This document shows positions 1 through 8,520 of a stretch of 64,000 nt of DNA, piece after piece. Location of the stretch: contig CAMYNW010000003.1 in assembly GCA_947259885.1 (NCBI GenBank), positions 62,001 through 126,000 on the forward strand, given 5' to 3'. Source of the stretch: an uncultured Gammaproteobacteria bacterium (GTDB lineage: Bacteria; Pseudomonadota; Gammaproteobacteria; Arenicellales; Poriferihabitantaceae). The notes under the pieces were generated by a model that made no database searches, was not told where the DNA came from, and saw only the letters and a program-made list of their open reading frames with translations. The position numbers and the translations under genes were made by a program. Position 1 is the first letter of the stretch, and every line of letters starts with the position of its first letter.

Positions 1-151
1 GATAAATTGCAGGTTGGTCCAATTCATTTTTTACTTCAGCAATAACCTTTGCCGCCTCGATACGCATATTCATTAACCCAAGGATCTTTTCATCGATAGA
101 ATCGATCTTATCTCGCTGGGCCTGGAGCTTACTGTCAGTATCGGAATGCAC
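1..151 (-). CDS. pheA: Chorismate mutase/prephenate dehydratase, 5' end only
   Basis: Reading the minus strand from about 151 gives about 50 residues that match the start of the bifunctional P-protein. They include the chorismate mutase helix with R-D-K-I-D-S-I-D followed by an I-L-x-L-M-N-x-R core and A-x-V-K. The enzyme converts chorismate to prephenate and then phenylpyruvate for phenylalanine synthesis. The frame stays open to the window edge, so the dehydratase and ACT parts lie outside. The likely start is GTG at 149-151, because no ATG precedes the conserved helix; no clear ribosome binding site is visible. It follows gyrA by about 20 bases in the same direction. In many gammaproteobacteria serC lies between gyrA and pheA, but it is absent here. 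The family call is firm; the start is inferred. Confidence 0.82.
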   Translation of the reverse strand, partial: MHSDTDSKLQAQRDKIDSIDEKILGLMNMRIEAAKVIAEVKNELDQPAIY

Positions 152-172
152 GTATTTTGTTGTTTTTAATAA

Positions 173-2842
173 CTAGTGCAAAGTCGTATCGGTATCAGAA
201 TCGGTTTGTTCCGAAGAGTCAATCGAGCTTTCGACGCCCTCTTGTGAATTATCCGGTTCGGATTGATCAGATTCGGTATCTGTTTCAGACTCATCTACCC
301 GGCTCACACTAACCAACTTTTCATTTTGATTCAGTGAGATCAATCGAACTCCTTGCGTGTTTCGTCCTTGAGAGGAGATCTCAGCTACCCGTGTTCGAAT
401 TAGTATGCCACCATCGGTAATCAGCATTACCTCATCTTCACTATTTACCGTGAGCGAACTCACCACTTCGCCATTACGGTCTGAGGTTTTAATTGCGATG
501 ACCCCCATTCCACCTCGGTTTTTTCGTGGAAATTCAGATAGTGGAGTCTGCTTGCCGTACCCATGCTCGGTGCTGGTTAGGATATTGCATTCGCCTTCTA
601 TACTGTCTACTCGATCTGCGCCTGTAACCACCATTAACGAAATGACGCGATCCGCACTGCCGAGCCTAATGCCACGCACTCCTCTGGCGGTGCGCCCCAT
701 GGCGCGTACGTCAGATTCGGCAAACCGCACTGCTTTACCTCGATTACTTATGAGAAGAATATCCTGGCCTAGTTCGGTAAGTGATACGCCGATGAGATGA
801 TCTTCCTGGTCAAGATTGACCGCAATAATCCCGTTGCTGCGAGGATTTGAAAAGTCGGATAGCCTGCACTTTTTAATCGTACCGGCTTCTGTAGACATCA
901 CTATGAATTTACCCTCTTCATATCCTTGGATCGGCAATATTGCGGTGACGCGTTCGTTACCCTCCAGAGGTAATAGATTCACTAACGGTTTACCTCTGGC
1001 TTGACGCCCAGCCTGAGGTAGCTGAAATACTCTTAGCCAGTATACTTTTCCTCGGTCAGAAAAACAGAGAATTGTGTCGTGGGTATTCGCCACGAACATC
1101 TTCTTAACAAAGTCTTCTTCACGTGTACGGGTCGCGATGCGCCCTTTACCACCACGCCTTTGGGCTCTGTAATCACTGACCGGTTGAGATTTAGCGTAAC
1201 CGGCATGAGACAAAGTGACCACCACTTCTTCTTCAGGTATTAGATCTTCAAGTGAAAGATCTATTTCGCCATCAAGGATCTCAGTACGCCGCGCATCACC
1301 GAACTTATCCCGGATTTCTTCCAGCTCTTGACGGATTATTTCCATCAACCGATCAGGGTTACGCAGTATTTCCAGGAGATTCATAATCTGCTCAATTATT
1401 TCGGCATACTCTTGGTGAATCTTTTCCTGCTCAAGGCCGGTAAGACGGTGCAGACGCAATTCGAGGATGGCCTGTGCCTGCGAAGGTGACAGCTGATAGC
1501 CATCATCAAACATCCCGCAATCGATGTCCAAACCATCGGGCCGAGACATGTTGGCGTCACTCCGTCCGAGCATTGCGGCCACCGCGTCCGATTGCCATTT
1601 CGTCGCAAGTAATTGCTCCTTGGCTTCAGCGGGCGTCTGAGCGGCCTTAATCAAGGCAATAATAGGGTCAATATTTGCCAGTGCAACCGCAAGCCCTTCC
1701 AATATATGTGCCCGATCTCTGGCTTTACGTAACTCATAAACTGTCCGCCGAGTGACTACTTCCCGACGATGGCGGACAAACTCCTCCAGCATATCCTTAA
1801 GCGAAAATAGGCGCGGCTGATTATTGCTCAGCGCCACCATATTGAGACCGAACACTGTCTGCATCCGAGTCTGCTTATACAAATTATTCAAAATTACGTC
1901 TGCCTGCTCGCCCCGCTTGAGCTCTATCACCAAACGCATTCCGCGTTTGTCCGACTCATCACGTAGAGCAGAGATTCCTTCTATACGCTTGTGCTTAACA
2001 TGCTCAGCAATTTTCTCGGTCAGTCGAGCTTTGTTGACCATATAAGGCAGTTCCGTAACGATAATTGACTGCCTGCCATTGTCTGCCTCTTCGATTTCAG
2101 TCCGTGCACGAACATGGATGCGACCACGTCCAGTTTCGTAAGCGAGACGGATACCGCTTTTACCACTAATGATCCCTGCTGTAGGAAAGTCAGGGCCAGG
2201 AATATACTCCATGAGCTCAGTGATAGAGATTTCTGGGCTTTTGATCAGTGCTAAACAGGCGTTTACAGTTTCTTCCAGGTTATGCGGCGGAATATTGGTT
2301 GCCATGCCTACAGCAATACCAGTTGAGCCATTGACTAACAAATTGGGTACTCTGGTTGGCAATACCAGTGGCTGGAACTCGGTTTCATCGTAGTTCGGGC
2401 CAAATTTGACGGTTTCCTTGTCGAGATCCGAGAGTAACTCATGGGCAATCCTATCGAGGCGAATCTCCGTGTACCGCATAGCCGCGGGTGCATCTCCGTC
2501 CACCGAGCCGAAGTTCCCCTGCCCATCTACCAAGGGATAGCGCATCGAGAAGTTCTGCGCCATACGCACGATTGTGTCATATACCGCCGTATCGCCATGA
2601 GGATGATACTTACCGATTACATCACCGACTACCCTCGCGGATTTCTTATAGGCTTTATTCCAATCATTGCCCAACACGGACATAGCGTAAAGCACCCGGC
2701 GGTGCACCGGCTTCAGCCCGTCACGCACATCAGGCAGGGCGCGACCGACGATCACACTCATTGCATAGTCCAAATAGGACTGCCGCATCTCGTGTTCTAT
2801 ATTTGCAGGAAGGGTCTCTTTAGCGAAAGACGACTCGGTCAT
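173..2842 (-). CDS. gyrA: DNA gyrase subunit A
   Basis: Subunit A of the type II topoisomerase that introduces negative supercoils; it carries the DNA-breaking tyrosine. The 889 residues show the winged-helix/tower region, the catalytic A-A-M-R-Y-T-E motif (Tyr124) and the C-terminal GyrA box QRRGGKG at residues 561-567. The GyrA box marks gyrase rather than ParC. The quinolone-determining region reads [10 protein letters not shown], with Thr85 and Asp89 at the sites equivalent to E. coli Ser83 and Asp87. Thr at the first site is the normal residue in some pseudomonads, so it does not by itself mean resistance. The last 40 or so residues form an acidic Asp/Glu/Ser-rich tail, as in other gyrases. 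The next gene downstream is pheA. Confidence 0.98.
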   Translation of the reverse strand: MTESSFAKETLPANIEHEMRQSYLDYAMSVIVGRALPDVRDGLKPVHRRVLYAMSVLGNDWNKAYKKSARVVGDVIGKYHPHGDTAVYDTIVRMAQNFSMRYPLVDGQGNFGSVDGDAPAAMRYTEIRLDRIAHELLSDLDKETVKFGPNYDETEFQPLVLPTRVPNLLVNGSTGIAVGMATNIPPHNLEETVNACLALIKSPEISITELMEYIPGPDFPTAGIISGKSGIRLAYETGRGRIHVRARTEIEEADNGRQSIIVTELPYMVNKARLTEKIAEHVKHKRIEGISALRDESDKRGMRLVIELKRGEQADVILNNLYKQTRMQTVFGLNMVALSNNQPRLFSLKDMLEEFVRHRREVVTRRTVYELRKARDRAHILEGLAVALANIDPIIALIKAAQTPAEAKEQLLATKWQSDAVAAMLGRSDANMSRPDGLDIDCGMFDDGYQLSPSQAQAILELRLHRLTGLEQEKIHQEYAEIIEQIMNLLEILRNPDRLMEIIRQELEEIRDKFGDARRTEILDGEIDLSLEDLIPEEEVVVTLSHAGYAKSQPVSDYRAQRRGGKGRIATRTREEDFVKKMFVANTHDTILCFSDRGKVYWLRVFQLPQAGRQARGKPLVNLLPLEGNERVTAILPIQGYEEGKFIVMSTEAGTIKKCRLSDFSNPRSNGIIAVNLDQEDHLIGVSLTELGQDILLISNRGKAVRFAESDVRAMGRTARGVRGIRLGSADRVISLMVVTGADRVDSIEGECNILTSTEHGYGKQTPLSEFPRKNRGGMGVIAIKTSDRNGEVVSSLTVNSEDEVMLITDGGILIRTRVAEISSQGRNTQGVRLISLNQNEKLVSVSRVDESETDTESDQSEPDNSQEGVESSIDSSEQTDSDTDTTLH

Positions 2843-3055
2843 GAATCGATACCTTTAAGGCGGGCAGGATAACAAGTTAGAGGTGAGGTCGTTGCCAAAT
2901 TCAATCCCTGCGGGCCGTCCGACCAAAATCTTCAAGAACATGGTCTGGCGCAGGGTTTTTTTTGATTTATCAGAGGTCGACGACCGGCGAATTTTGGGTT
3001 GATATAAAAGTAAGTAACTTCTGCGCAAAACCGCATTCTTAACGATACGATTTTA

Positions 3056-4420
3056 TCACAGCGCCGATCGGGAAAGCACCTTTTCAAAGGCTTCAGATTG
3101 GTCATGTTCAGACACTAAAATCTCTTGCCAAAGACTTTTAGATTGACGCTGAGATTTGAGCCATCCAAAGTCTGCCTGATCCATTCGCAGAGTGAGCAAA
3201 ATATGCCCGTGTTCATCGTAGGACTCTTCAATTACATCACATCGCTGGTATAAGCTGGCGCGCAATGCACCTGCCCCTGGCGCTAATCGCAAACGTTTTT
3301 GTTGGTGTTGCTCCCCAAGCAGCGTGGCGAGTGCGCCTCGCAGGAGATCAAGACCTTCTCCCGACTCGGCTGATAACCATACTCGATTAATTCTTCCCTC
3401 ACCGTCTGTAGCGCTTCGGGCGGGCTCATCTAGCAGGTCTATCTTGTTATTTACCAGGATACAAGGCACATCATCAGCATCAATTTCCGCTAGTACCCGT
3501 TCGACTTCGAGCTTAAGCTCAGAATGTTCGGGATCTGAAAAGTCATTCACCAGTAGTAAACAAGAAGAAGTTGACACCTCTTCTAGAGTGGAATGAAATG
3601 CAGCGATCAAGCTATGAGGCAGGTCCCGAACAAAGCCGACGGTATCAGACAACACTACCGGTCCAAATCCCGGCAGTTCAAGTCGCCGCATAGTTGGATC
3701 GAGAGTCGCAAACAATTGATTGGCGGCAAAGACTCCGGCACCTGTCAGCGCATTGAACAATGATGATTTGCCGGCATTGGTATACCCCACCAAAGAAATC
3801 GTAGGAATCGGGGTTCGATGCCTTGCTCGTCGTCGCAGACTGCGCTGAGCCTCCACCTTATTTAATCGACGTGTCAACGTCTTAATGCGCATTCCAATCA
3901 AACGACGATCTGTCTCGAGTTGCGTTTCCCCAGGCCCACGCAATCCGATGCCTCCTTTTTGCCTCTCGAGATGCGTCCAGCCTCTTACCAGTCTTGTCGA
4001 TAGGTGTTTTAATTGAGCGAGTTCAACCTGCAGCTTGCCTTCACTGGATGTCGCACGTTGAGCGAAGATATCCAGTATCAGTCCAGCCCGATCCAGAACA
4101 CGACACCCAATTAGACGTTGTAAATTTCTTTCCTGAATCGGTGAAAGCGCATGGTCGAAAATAGCAAGTGCAGCATCGTGTTGGGCAACCATTGCAGCCA
4201 GTTCTTCAACTTTGCCTTTACCGATGTAGGTGGCCGCTATGGGTTTAGACCGCACCGATATCATCTGACCCAAAATACTTGCCCCAGCGGATGCAGCAAG
4301 TTCCCCAAGTTCATGCAAGGGTTCCTGCAAACCTTTGGCCGGCGATTCGAGCTGCTTTACTAAAATCGCTCGTTCAACATCTGGATTAGAACTGAAGGAT
4401 TTTTCGAAGGACTTAAACAG
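3056..4420 (-). CDS. hflX: Ribosome-associated GTPase HflX (probable CTG start)
   Basis: HflX is a GTPase that binds 50S and 70S ribosomes and splits stalled ribosomes under stress. The N-terminal HflX domain has the family motifs F-D-H-A-L-S-P-x-Q-E-R-N-L and L-V-R-G-W-T-H-L-E-R-Q-K-G-G-I-G, followed by a G1 loop G-Y-T-N-A-G-K-S-S and the G3 region D-T-V-G-F. The nearest conventional start is a TTG at 4328-4330, but the frame is open to about 4435. The extra stretch (F-K-S-F-E ... V-E-R-A-I-L-V) matches the normal HflX beginning. It contains no ATG, GTG or TTG, so I place the start at CTG 4418-4420, giving 454 residues. The gene follows hfq as in E. coli, but hflK and hflC do not follow; gyrA does. 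Confidence 0.93.
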   Translation of the reverse strand: MFKSFEKSFSSNPDVERAILVKQLESPAKGLQEPLHELGELAASAGASILGQMISVRSKPIAATYIGKGKVEELAAMVAQHDAALAIFDHALSPIQERNLQRLIGCRVLDRAGLILDIFAQRATSSEGKLQVELAQLKHLSTRLVRGWTHLERQKGGIGLRGPGETQLETDRRLIGMRIKTLTRRLNKVEAQRSLRRRARHRTPIPTISLVGYTNAGKSSLFNALTGAGVFAANQLFATLDPTMRRLELPGFGPVVLSDTVGFVRDLPHSLIAAFHSTLEEVSTSSCLLLVNDFSDPEHSELKLEVERVLAEIDADDVPCILVNNKIDLLDEPARSATDGEGRINRVWLSAESGEGLDLLRGALATLLGEQHQQKRLRLAPGAGALRASLYQRCDVIEESYDEHGHILLTLRMDQADFGWLKSQRQSKSLWQEILVSEHDQSEAFEKVLSRSAL

Positions 4421-4550
4421 TGTTACTACCCGCGTTTAGACTCTGATCGCCGATCATCCGGCAGACGCCAATGCGACATAACCGATTTAAGCTCGGACTG
4501 ACCGACCTCAATTCACTAAGCAAGGGCCACCCGCCAATCGGGAGACATAA

Positions 4551-4571
4551 GACGGCTTGAAATAAGCCGCC
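4551..4571 (-). terminator. Hairpin between hfq and hflX, possible attenuator
   Basis: On the minus strand an 8-base-pair stem (one G-U pair) closes a five-base loop about 40 bases after the hfq stop codon. It is followed by only a weak T-rich stretch, so it could be a partial terminator or an RNA-processing/stability structure in the hfq-hflX transcript. Confidence 0.3.
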
Positions 4572-4607
4572 TGCTATGCACCAGAACTTTTTGAGCGCTA
4601 GAACGAA

Positions 4608-4901
4608 TTAGTACGAGCTATTCTCGGAAGGCTGCATCTCTTCACGCTCCGATTCAGCACTGGCATCATCAGGATTGTCGTGGGGAATCCGAACCGGCCG
4701 CGCCGGTACGATCGTAGAGATGGCGTGTTTGTAAATCATCTGGTTTACGCTGTTGCGAAGTAGTACAACGAACTGATCGAAGGATTCGACCTGTCCCTGC
4801 AGCTTAATGCCGTTTACCAGGAAGATTGAAACGGGGATTCTCTCTTTTCGTAATACGTTAAGGAAAGGGTCCTGTAACGCTGTCCCTCTAGGTTGTGCCA
4901 T
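4608..4901 (-). CDS. hfq: RNA chaperone Hfq
   Basis: Hexameric Sm-like RNA chaperone that pairs small RNAs with mRNAs. The 97 residues hold the full Sm fold: the Q-D-P-F-L-N start with its distal/proximal face residues, the Sm1 segment with [10 protein letters not shown], and the Sm2 motif [11 protein letters not shown] short acidic/polar C-terminal tail of about 25 residues follows. The start ATG has an AAAGG-type ribosome binding site. The normal upstream neighbour, miaA, has been separated from it by doeA and doeB, and about 400 non-coding bases precede hfq, so hfq probably has its own promoter here. Confidence 0.98.
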   Translation of the reverse strand: MAQPRGTALQDPFLNVLRKERIPVSIFLVNGIKLQGQVESFDQFVVLLRNSVNQMIYKHAISTIVPARPVRIPHDNPDDASAESEREEMQPSENSSY

Positions 4902-5300
4902 TTTTTTACCTTTAAGTTTTTGCCCAGTTTATTGTTTAATTCGTTTATTGCTACAGTTGCCAGTGTTTCAGGGCATTACACCGGCAGTGGTAACTTTTTG
5001 TATTTAAATCGAAAAAAGGCTGGTACGAGAAACCCTCTTTCGATGCGAAAGTAATGCGGCTGGCTATTTGGATTACAACCCACTTCAGCGAATCCAACCC
5101 CACGTACGCCCGATATTATCCTAGCAGTACGCCTAAGTTCAAAGGTTTTCGAAGCTAGTAGTACGATTAATATATGGTAAGTTTTATTTATTCTTCAACT
5201 AGATAAGAAATTTTCCAGATAAATTCTCGAGAATACTAAGACGATTGAGCGCGATAGCCTACTGGTTAACCTGCACCAAATTCACCGGAACCATGCCAAT
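4902..5300. other. Non-coding interval upstream of hfq
   Basis: About 400 bases between doeB and hfq with no convincing reading frame on either strand. It is moderately AT-rich and presumably holds the hfq promoter. I see no tRNA-like structure or clear terminator for doeB. Confidence 0.5.
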
Positions 5301-6293
5301 TCAACGGATTACACCACTCACGGCAATGGTATCACCGGGCTTCACGAGCCCAGGGAAATGCCGGCCGATCAAGATACCGTCGTGTTTAGCCCGATAGTAC
5401 GAAGGCGTAATTCCGGTTCGCTCCACATCGTAGATCCTCGCGATCTCCTGCCCTGCTGAAACCTCCTGCCCCAGCTCGGTTGTAATCTCAAGTAGACCAG
5501 AATGCTCCGCAATGAGGTAGCAATCGTCACCCGGCATATCTACCAAAATACTGTCACAAAGGATTTTCGGTTTAGACAGAATTCCCGCATGTGAAAGTAA
5601 ATTGAGCACTCCCTGTCGAGCAATTCGATTAGTGGCAGGAGTTGTAGAACCACCCCCACCGAGCTCGGTGGAAATAAAGATCTTGCCCTGATTCTCCACC
5701 GAGGTGTCATACATTCCCATGGCATCCTGCTCCAGCAACATGACACTGTATGGCGCCGAAAAAGCGTGCATCGCTGCCTCACAATTTCGTTGTTGCGCTT
5801 GGTCTTCTAAAATATGCGCTGCAGCAAACGGGACAAAGACTAGTGTTTTTCCTCCTGAGTGAATATCCAACACATAATCAGCAAGTGGAATCAATGTGTT
5901 TTCAAAATAGTCAGCGATCTTCTCGGTTGCAGATCCATTAGGTCTTCCAGGAAATACCCGGTTCATATTTCCGTGGTCAATTGGTGAAGTTCGTCGACCA
6001 GCACGAAACGCGGGATAGTTCATCATAGGAACAATAATCACTCTGCCCTTTATATCTTCCGCGCGCATGGTGTTCGCTAAATCCAGCAACGCTACAGGCC
6101 CTTCGTACTCATCACCATGATTAGCGCCAGTCAACAAAGCAGTGGGGCCTTCGCCATTGCAAATCACCGTAATTGGAATCATTATCGCCCCCCAGGCGGC
6201 GCTATCATCGGAATGAGGAAGCTTTAGTAAACCGTGCTGGATACCATTCTGGTCAAAACTCAGGTTGGTAGAAATTGGATTCTTAATCTTCAT
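5301..6293 (-). CDS. doeB: N-alpha-acetyl-L-2,4-diaminobutyrate deacetylase
   Basis: Second enzyme of ectoine degradation: it removes the acetyl group from N-alpha-acetyl-diaminobutyrate to give diaminobutyrate. The 330 residues belong to the succinylglutamate desuccinylase/aspartoacylase zinc hydrolases. Visible ligands are N-H-G-D-E-Y-E-G (His and Glu, about residues 59-65) and the later D-I-H-S-G-G histidine. A probable catalytic Glu lies in S-T-E-L-G-G-G-G. The last 90 or so residues form a lipoyl-like beta domain typical of this subfamily. The start lies only four bases after the doeA stop codon, so the two are cotranscribed. That pairing and the match in length to known DoeB make the specific call stronger than the general family call. 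Confidence 0.9.
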   Translation of the reverse strand: MKIKNPISTNLSFDQNGIQHGLLKLPHSDDSAAWGAIMIPITVICNGEGPTALLTGANHGDEYEGPVALLDLANTMRAEDIKGRVIIVPMMNYPAFRAGRRTSPIDHGNMNRVFPGRPNGSATEKIADYFENTLIPLADYVLDIHSGGKTLVFVPFAAAHILEDQAQQRNCEAAMHAFSAPYSVMLLEQDAMGMYDTSVENQGKIFISTELGGGGSTTPATNRIARQGVLNLLSHAGILSKPKILCDSILVDMPGDDCYLIAEHSGLLEITTELGQEVSAGQEIARIYDVERTGITPSYYRAKHDGILIGRHFPGLVKPGDTIAVSGVIR

Positions 6294-6297
6294 TGTC

Positions 6298-7470
6298 TTA
6301 ACTTTTTATCATCAGCTGTCGAGGCACATCGGCGAGCGCCTCACACCCTTTCTCGGTAATTACAATACTTTCGGTAATCTCAATTCCCCAATCATTCAAC
6401 CAAAGTCCAGGCATGAAATGAAATGTCATTCCTGGTCGAAGTTCACTAAAATCTGAATCGCGAAAACTCATGGTGCGCTCACCCCAGTCAGGCGGGTAGC
6501 TGATACCGATCGCGTAACCACACCGATTGTCTTTTGTAAATCCGTGTTTGCGCAATGTTGAGAACAGCGCATTAGCAATATCGCGACACCGATTACCGGG
6601 CTTTGCCTGGGCCAGCCCGGCTTCAATGCCCTCCTGCAGTGCAGCCTCCGCACGAACAAACGCTTCAGTCGGTTTGCCAAGGAAAATGGTACGCGATAAG
6701 GGGCAGTGGTATCGCTTATAGACTCCCGCGATTTCAAGGAACGTTCCTGAATTTTGTGGGATGGGTTGATCGTCCCATGTCAGGTGGGGCGCAGAAGCTT
6801 CTATCCCTGTGGGCACCATTGGCACAATTGCTGGATAGTCCCCTCCGTGACCATCAGCACCCTGCACTGCGCACTTGTAAATTTCTGCGACCAGGTCATT
6901 CTTTCGCATACCAGGCTCGATTACTTCAAAAGCACGCATGTGCATGGCTTCAACAATCCTTGCGGCTCTTTTCATATAGCTAATCTCTTGAGGAGATTTA
7001 ATTGCTCTTTGCCAGTTGACCAGTGAAGTAGCATCGATAAAAGTTGCGTTGGTAAGATGTTGCGACAGAGACCGAAAGGCTGCTGCACTGAAATAGTAGT
7101 TGTCCATCTCCACACCTATTCGCCTGCTATTCCAGCCTCGCTGCTCTATTATCTCGGATAAGTAGTCCATCGGATGTTGCTGGGGATTTTGAACATAGTG
7201 ATCAGAGTAACCGAGTATATGTTCATGGGGCATAAACACTGTCAGTCTCGCCCCAGCGGCATCCATTCCCCGCCCAAACCACAGTGGATACTCATCGTCG
7301 CTCAGGATGACGCACTGATGAACATAGAACGACCATCCGTCATAACCCGTAAGCCATGCCATGTTAGAGGGGTCACTGATGATCAAAACTTCAATCCCTT
7401 CATCAGCCATCGCCGCGCGGGTGCGTTTTATCCGCTCCCAGTATTCATTGTGTTCGAAATTAAAACCCAT
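6298..7470 (-). CDS. doeA: Ectoine hydrolase
   Basis: Opens the ring of the compatible solute ectoine to N-alpha-acetyl-diaminobutyrate, letting the cell use ectoine as a carbon and nitrogen source. The 390-residue protein has the peptidase M24 (creatinase/aminopeptidase P) fold. Blocks I recognise from characterised DoeA include S-D-P-S-N-M-x-W-L-T-G-Y-D-G-W-S-F-Y-V-H-Q, G-V-E-M-D-N-Y-Y-F-S-A, W-D-D-Q-P and the C-terminal I-T-E-S-I...L-A-D-V-P-R-Q-L. It does not resemble Xaa-Pro dipeptidases outside the shared fold. It precedes doeB in a two-gene unit inserted between miaA and hfq. The remaining pathway genes (doeC, doeD) and an ectoine transporter are not in the window. Confidence 0.93.
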   Translation of the reverse strand: MGFNFEHNEYWERIKRTRAAMADEGIEVLIISDPSNMAWLTGYDGWSFYVHQCVILSDDEYPLWFGRGMDAAGARLTVFMPHEHILGYSDHYVQNPQQHPMDYLSEIIEQRGWNSRRIGVEMDNYYFSAAAFRSLSQHLTNATFIDATSLVNWQRAIKSPQEISYMKRAARIVEAMHMRAFEVIEPGMRKNDLVAEIYKCAVQGADGHGGDYPAIVPMVPTGIEASAPHLTWDDQPIPQNSGTFLEIAGVYKRYHCPLSRTIFLGKPTEAFVRAEAALQEGIEAGLAQAKPGNRCRDIANALFSTLRKHGFTKDNRCGYAIGISYPPDWGERTMSFRDSDFSELRPGMTFHFMPGLWLNDWGIEITESIVITEKGCEALADVPRQLMIKS

Positions 7471-7550
7471 CGTAGCTAATATTGGCGTTGGTTGAAGCAG
7501 ACTCGAATATAACTGAATAGCTGGCTTTGTCGCAGCCAGCTGTTCAAAGC

Positions 7551-8492
7551 TTACAGCGCTGAACCGAGTGTTTGTTGCTGCATATAGCGAATAACAATAT
7601 CAGTGGGCGGGTGATTCCCAGCTTCAAACCAGACCGCTCCAGATTGCTGCCGTAACCAGGTCAGTTGGCGTTTGGCCAGTTGCCTTGTTGCGGCAATACT
7701 GTTCTCGACCATTTGTTTGTAGCTTACTTCCTGATCGAGATATTCGAGCACCTGTCGGTATCCCACAGTCCGCATGCTTGGTAGATCACGAGGATTATTT
7801 AGTCCCAGCATTAGTTGACTGATTTCGTCAATCAACCCCTGCTCGAGCATGGTGTGAAACCTGTGTGCAATTCGGTTGTGCAGCAGAATACGATCCGCAC
7901 TGAAAAGTAAAAGTTTGAGCGGCTTGCGCCCTAGACCTTCCCTGCGCATCATCAATTCTGAGGGCACCTTTCCGGAAGCTCTGTGGATTTCAATTGCTCT
8001 TTGCACGCGCTGACTGTCATTTGGATTAATACGGCCTGCAAGGTTCGGATCAATCTGCTGCAATTGACCGTACAACGCTGCGATTCCAACAAGGCTCAAT
8101 TCCCTGGATATTTCTTGCCGAATTTCCAGGTTGGCCGATGGCAATTTCGATAACCCCGTTTCGAGGGCTCTAAAATAGAACATCGTCCCGCCAACCAACA
8201 CAGGGACACGCCCTCTCGTGCGTATATCGTCAATCAATATGCTTGCATCAGAAACGAAGTCGGCTGCTGAGTATGTTTGATCCGGGTTCCTCACGTCTAT
8301 GAGGTGATGTGGATATCGTTTTAGAAAACTCGGTACTGGCTTTGCTGTACCAATATCCATTCCCTTATAAACCTGGGCCGCATCAACGCTAATCAACTCA
8401 AGCGGAAACACTTCACTTAGCGACGCGGCCAGATCAGTTTTTCCTGTGGCGGTTGGACCCATCAGGAAAACGACCGGCGGGATTTCACTCAT
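7551..8492 (-). CDS. miaA: tRNA dimethylallyltransferase
   Basis: Adds a dimethylallyl group to A37 of tRNAs reading UNN codons. The P-loop G-P-T-A-T-G-K-T-D-L-A lies near the N-terminus, followed by the family D-A-A-Q-V-Y-K-G-M-D-I-G-T-A-K-P block and the R-x-x-x-x-x-x-Q-R-V-Q-R-A-I-E region. The frame is open to 8567, but the first ATG that gives a normal N-terminus (M-S-E-I-P-P) is at 8490-8492, producing 313 residues and avoiding overlap with mutL. It follows mutL in the conserved superoperon order. Confidence 0.96.
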   Translation of the reverse strand: MSEIPPVVFLMGPTATGKTDLAASLSEVFPLELISVDAAQVYKGMDIGTAKPVPSFLKRYPHHLIDVRNPDQTYSAADFVSDASILIDDIRTRGRVPVLVGGTMFYFRALETGLSKLPSANLEIRQEISRELSLVGIAALYGQLQQIDPNLAGRINPNDSQRVQRAIEIHRASGKVPSELMMRREGLGRKPLKLLLFSADRILLHNRIAHRFHTMLEQGLIDEISQLMLGLNNPRDLPSMRTVGYRQVLEYLDQEVSYKQMVENSIAATRQLAKRQLTWLRQQSGAVWFEAGNHPPTDIVIRYMQQQTLGSAL

Positions 8493-8520
8493 CGCTCTAG
8501 TTTTACATGGTAAATCCACA

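Noticed and set aside
173..2842. Thr85 as a quinolone-resistance change
   Set aside because: Thr is the natural residue at this site in several gammaproteobacteria.
2971..2990. Short palindrome (GGTCGACGACC) as the hflX terminator
   Set aside because: Arms meet around one base and the nearby run on the minus strand is A, not T, so it is not a convincing terminator.
6298..7470. Xaa-Pro peptidase as the function of the M24 protein
   Set aside because: Specific DoeA blocks and the adjoining doeB point to ectoine hydrolase.
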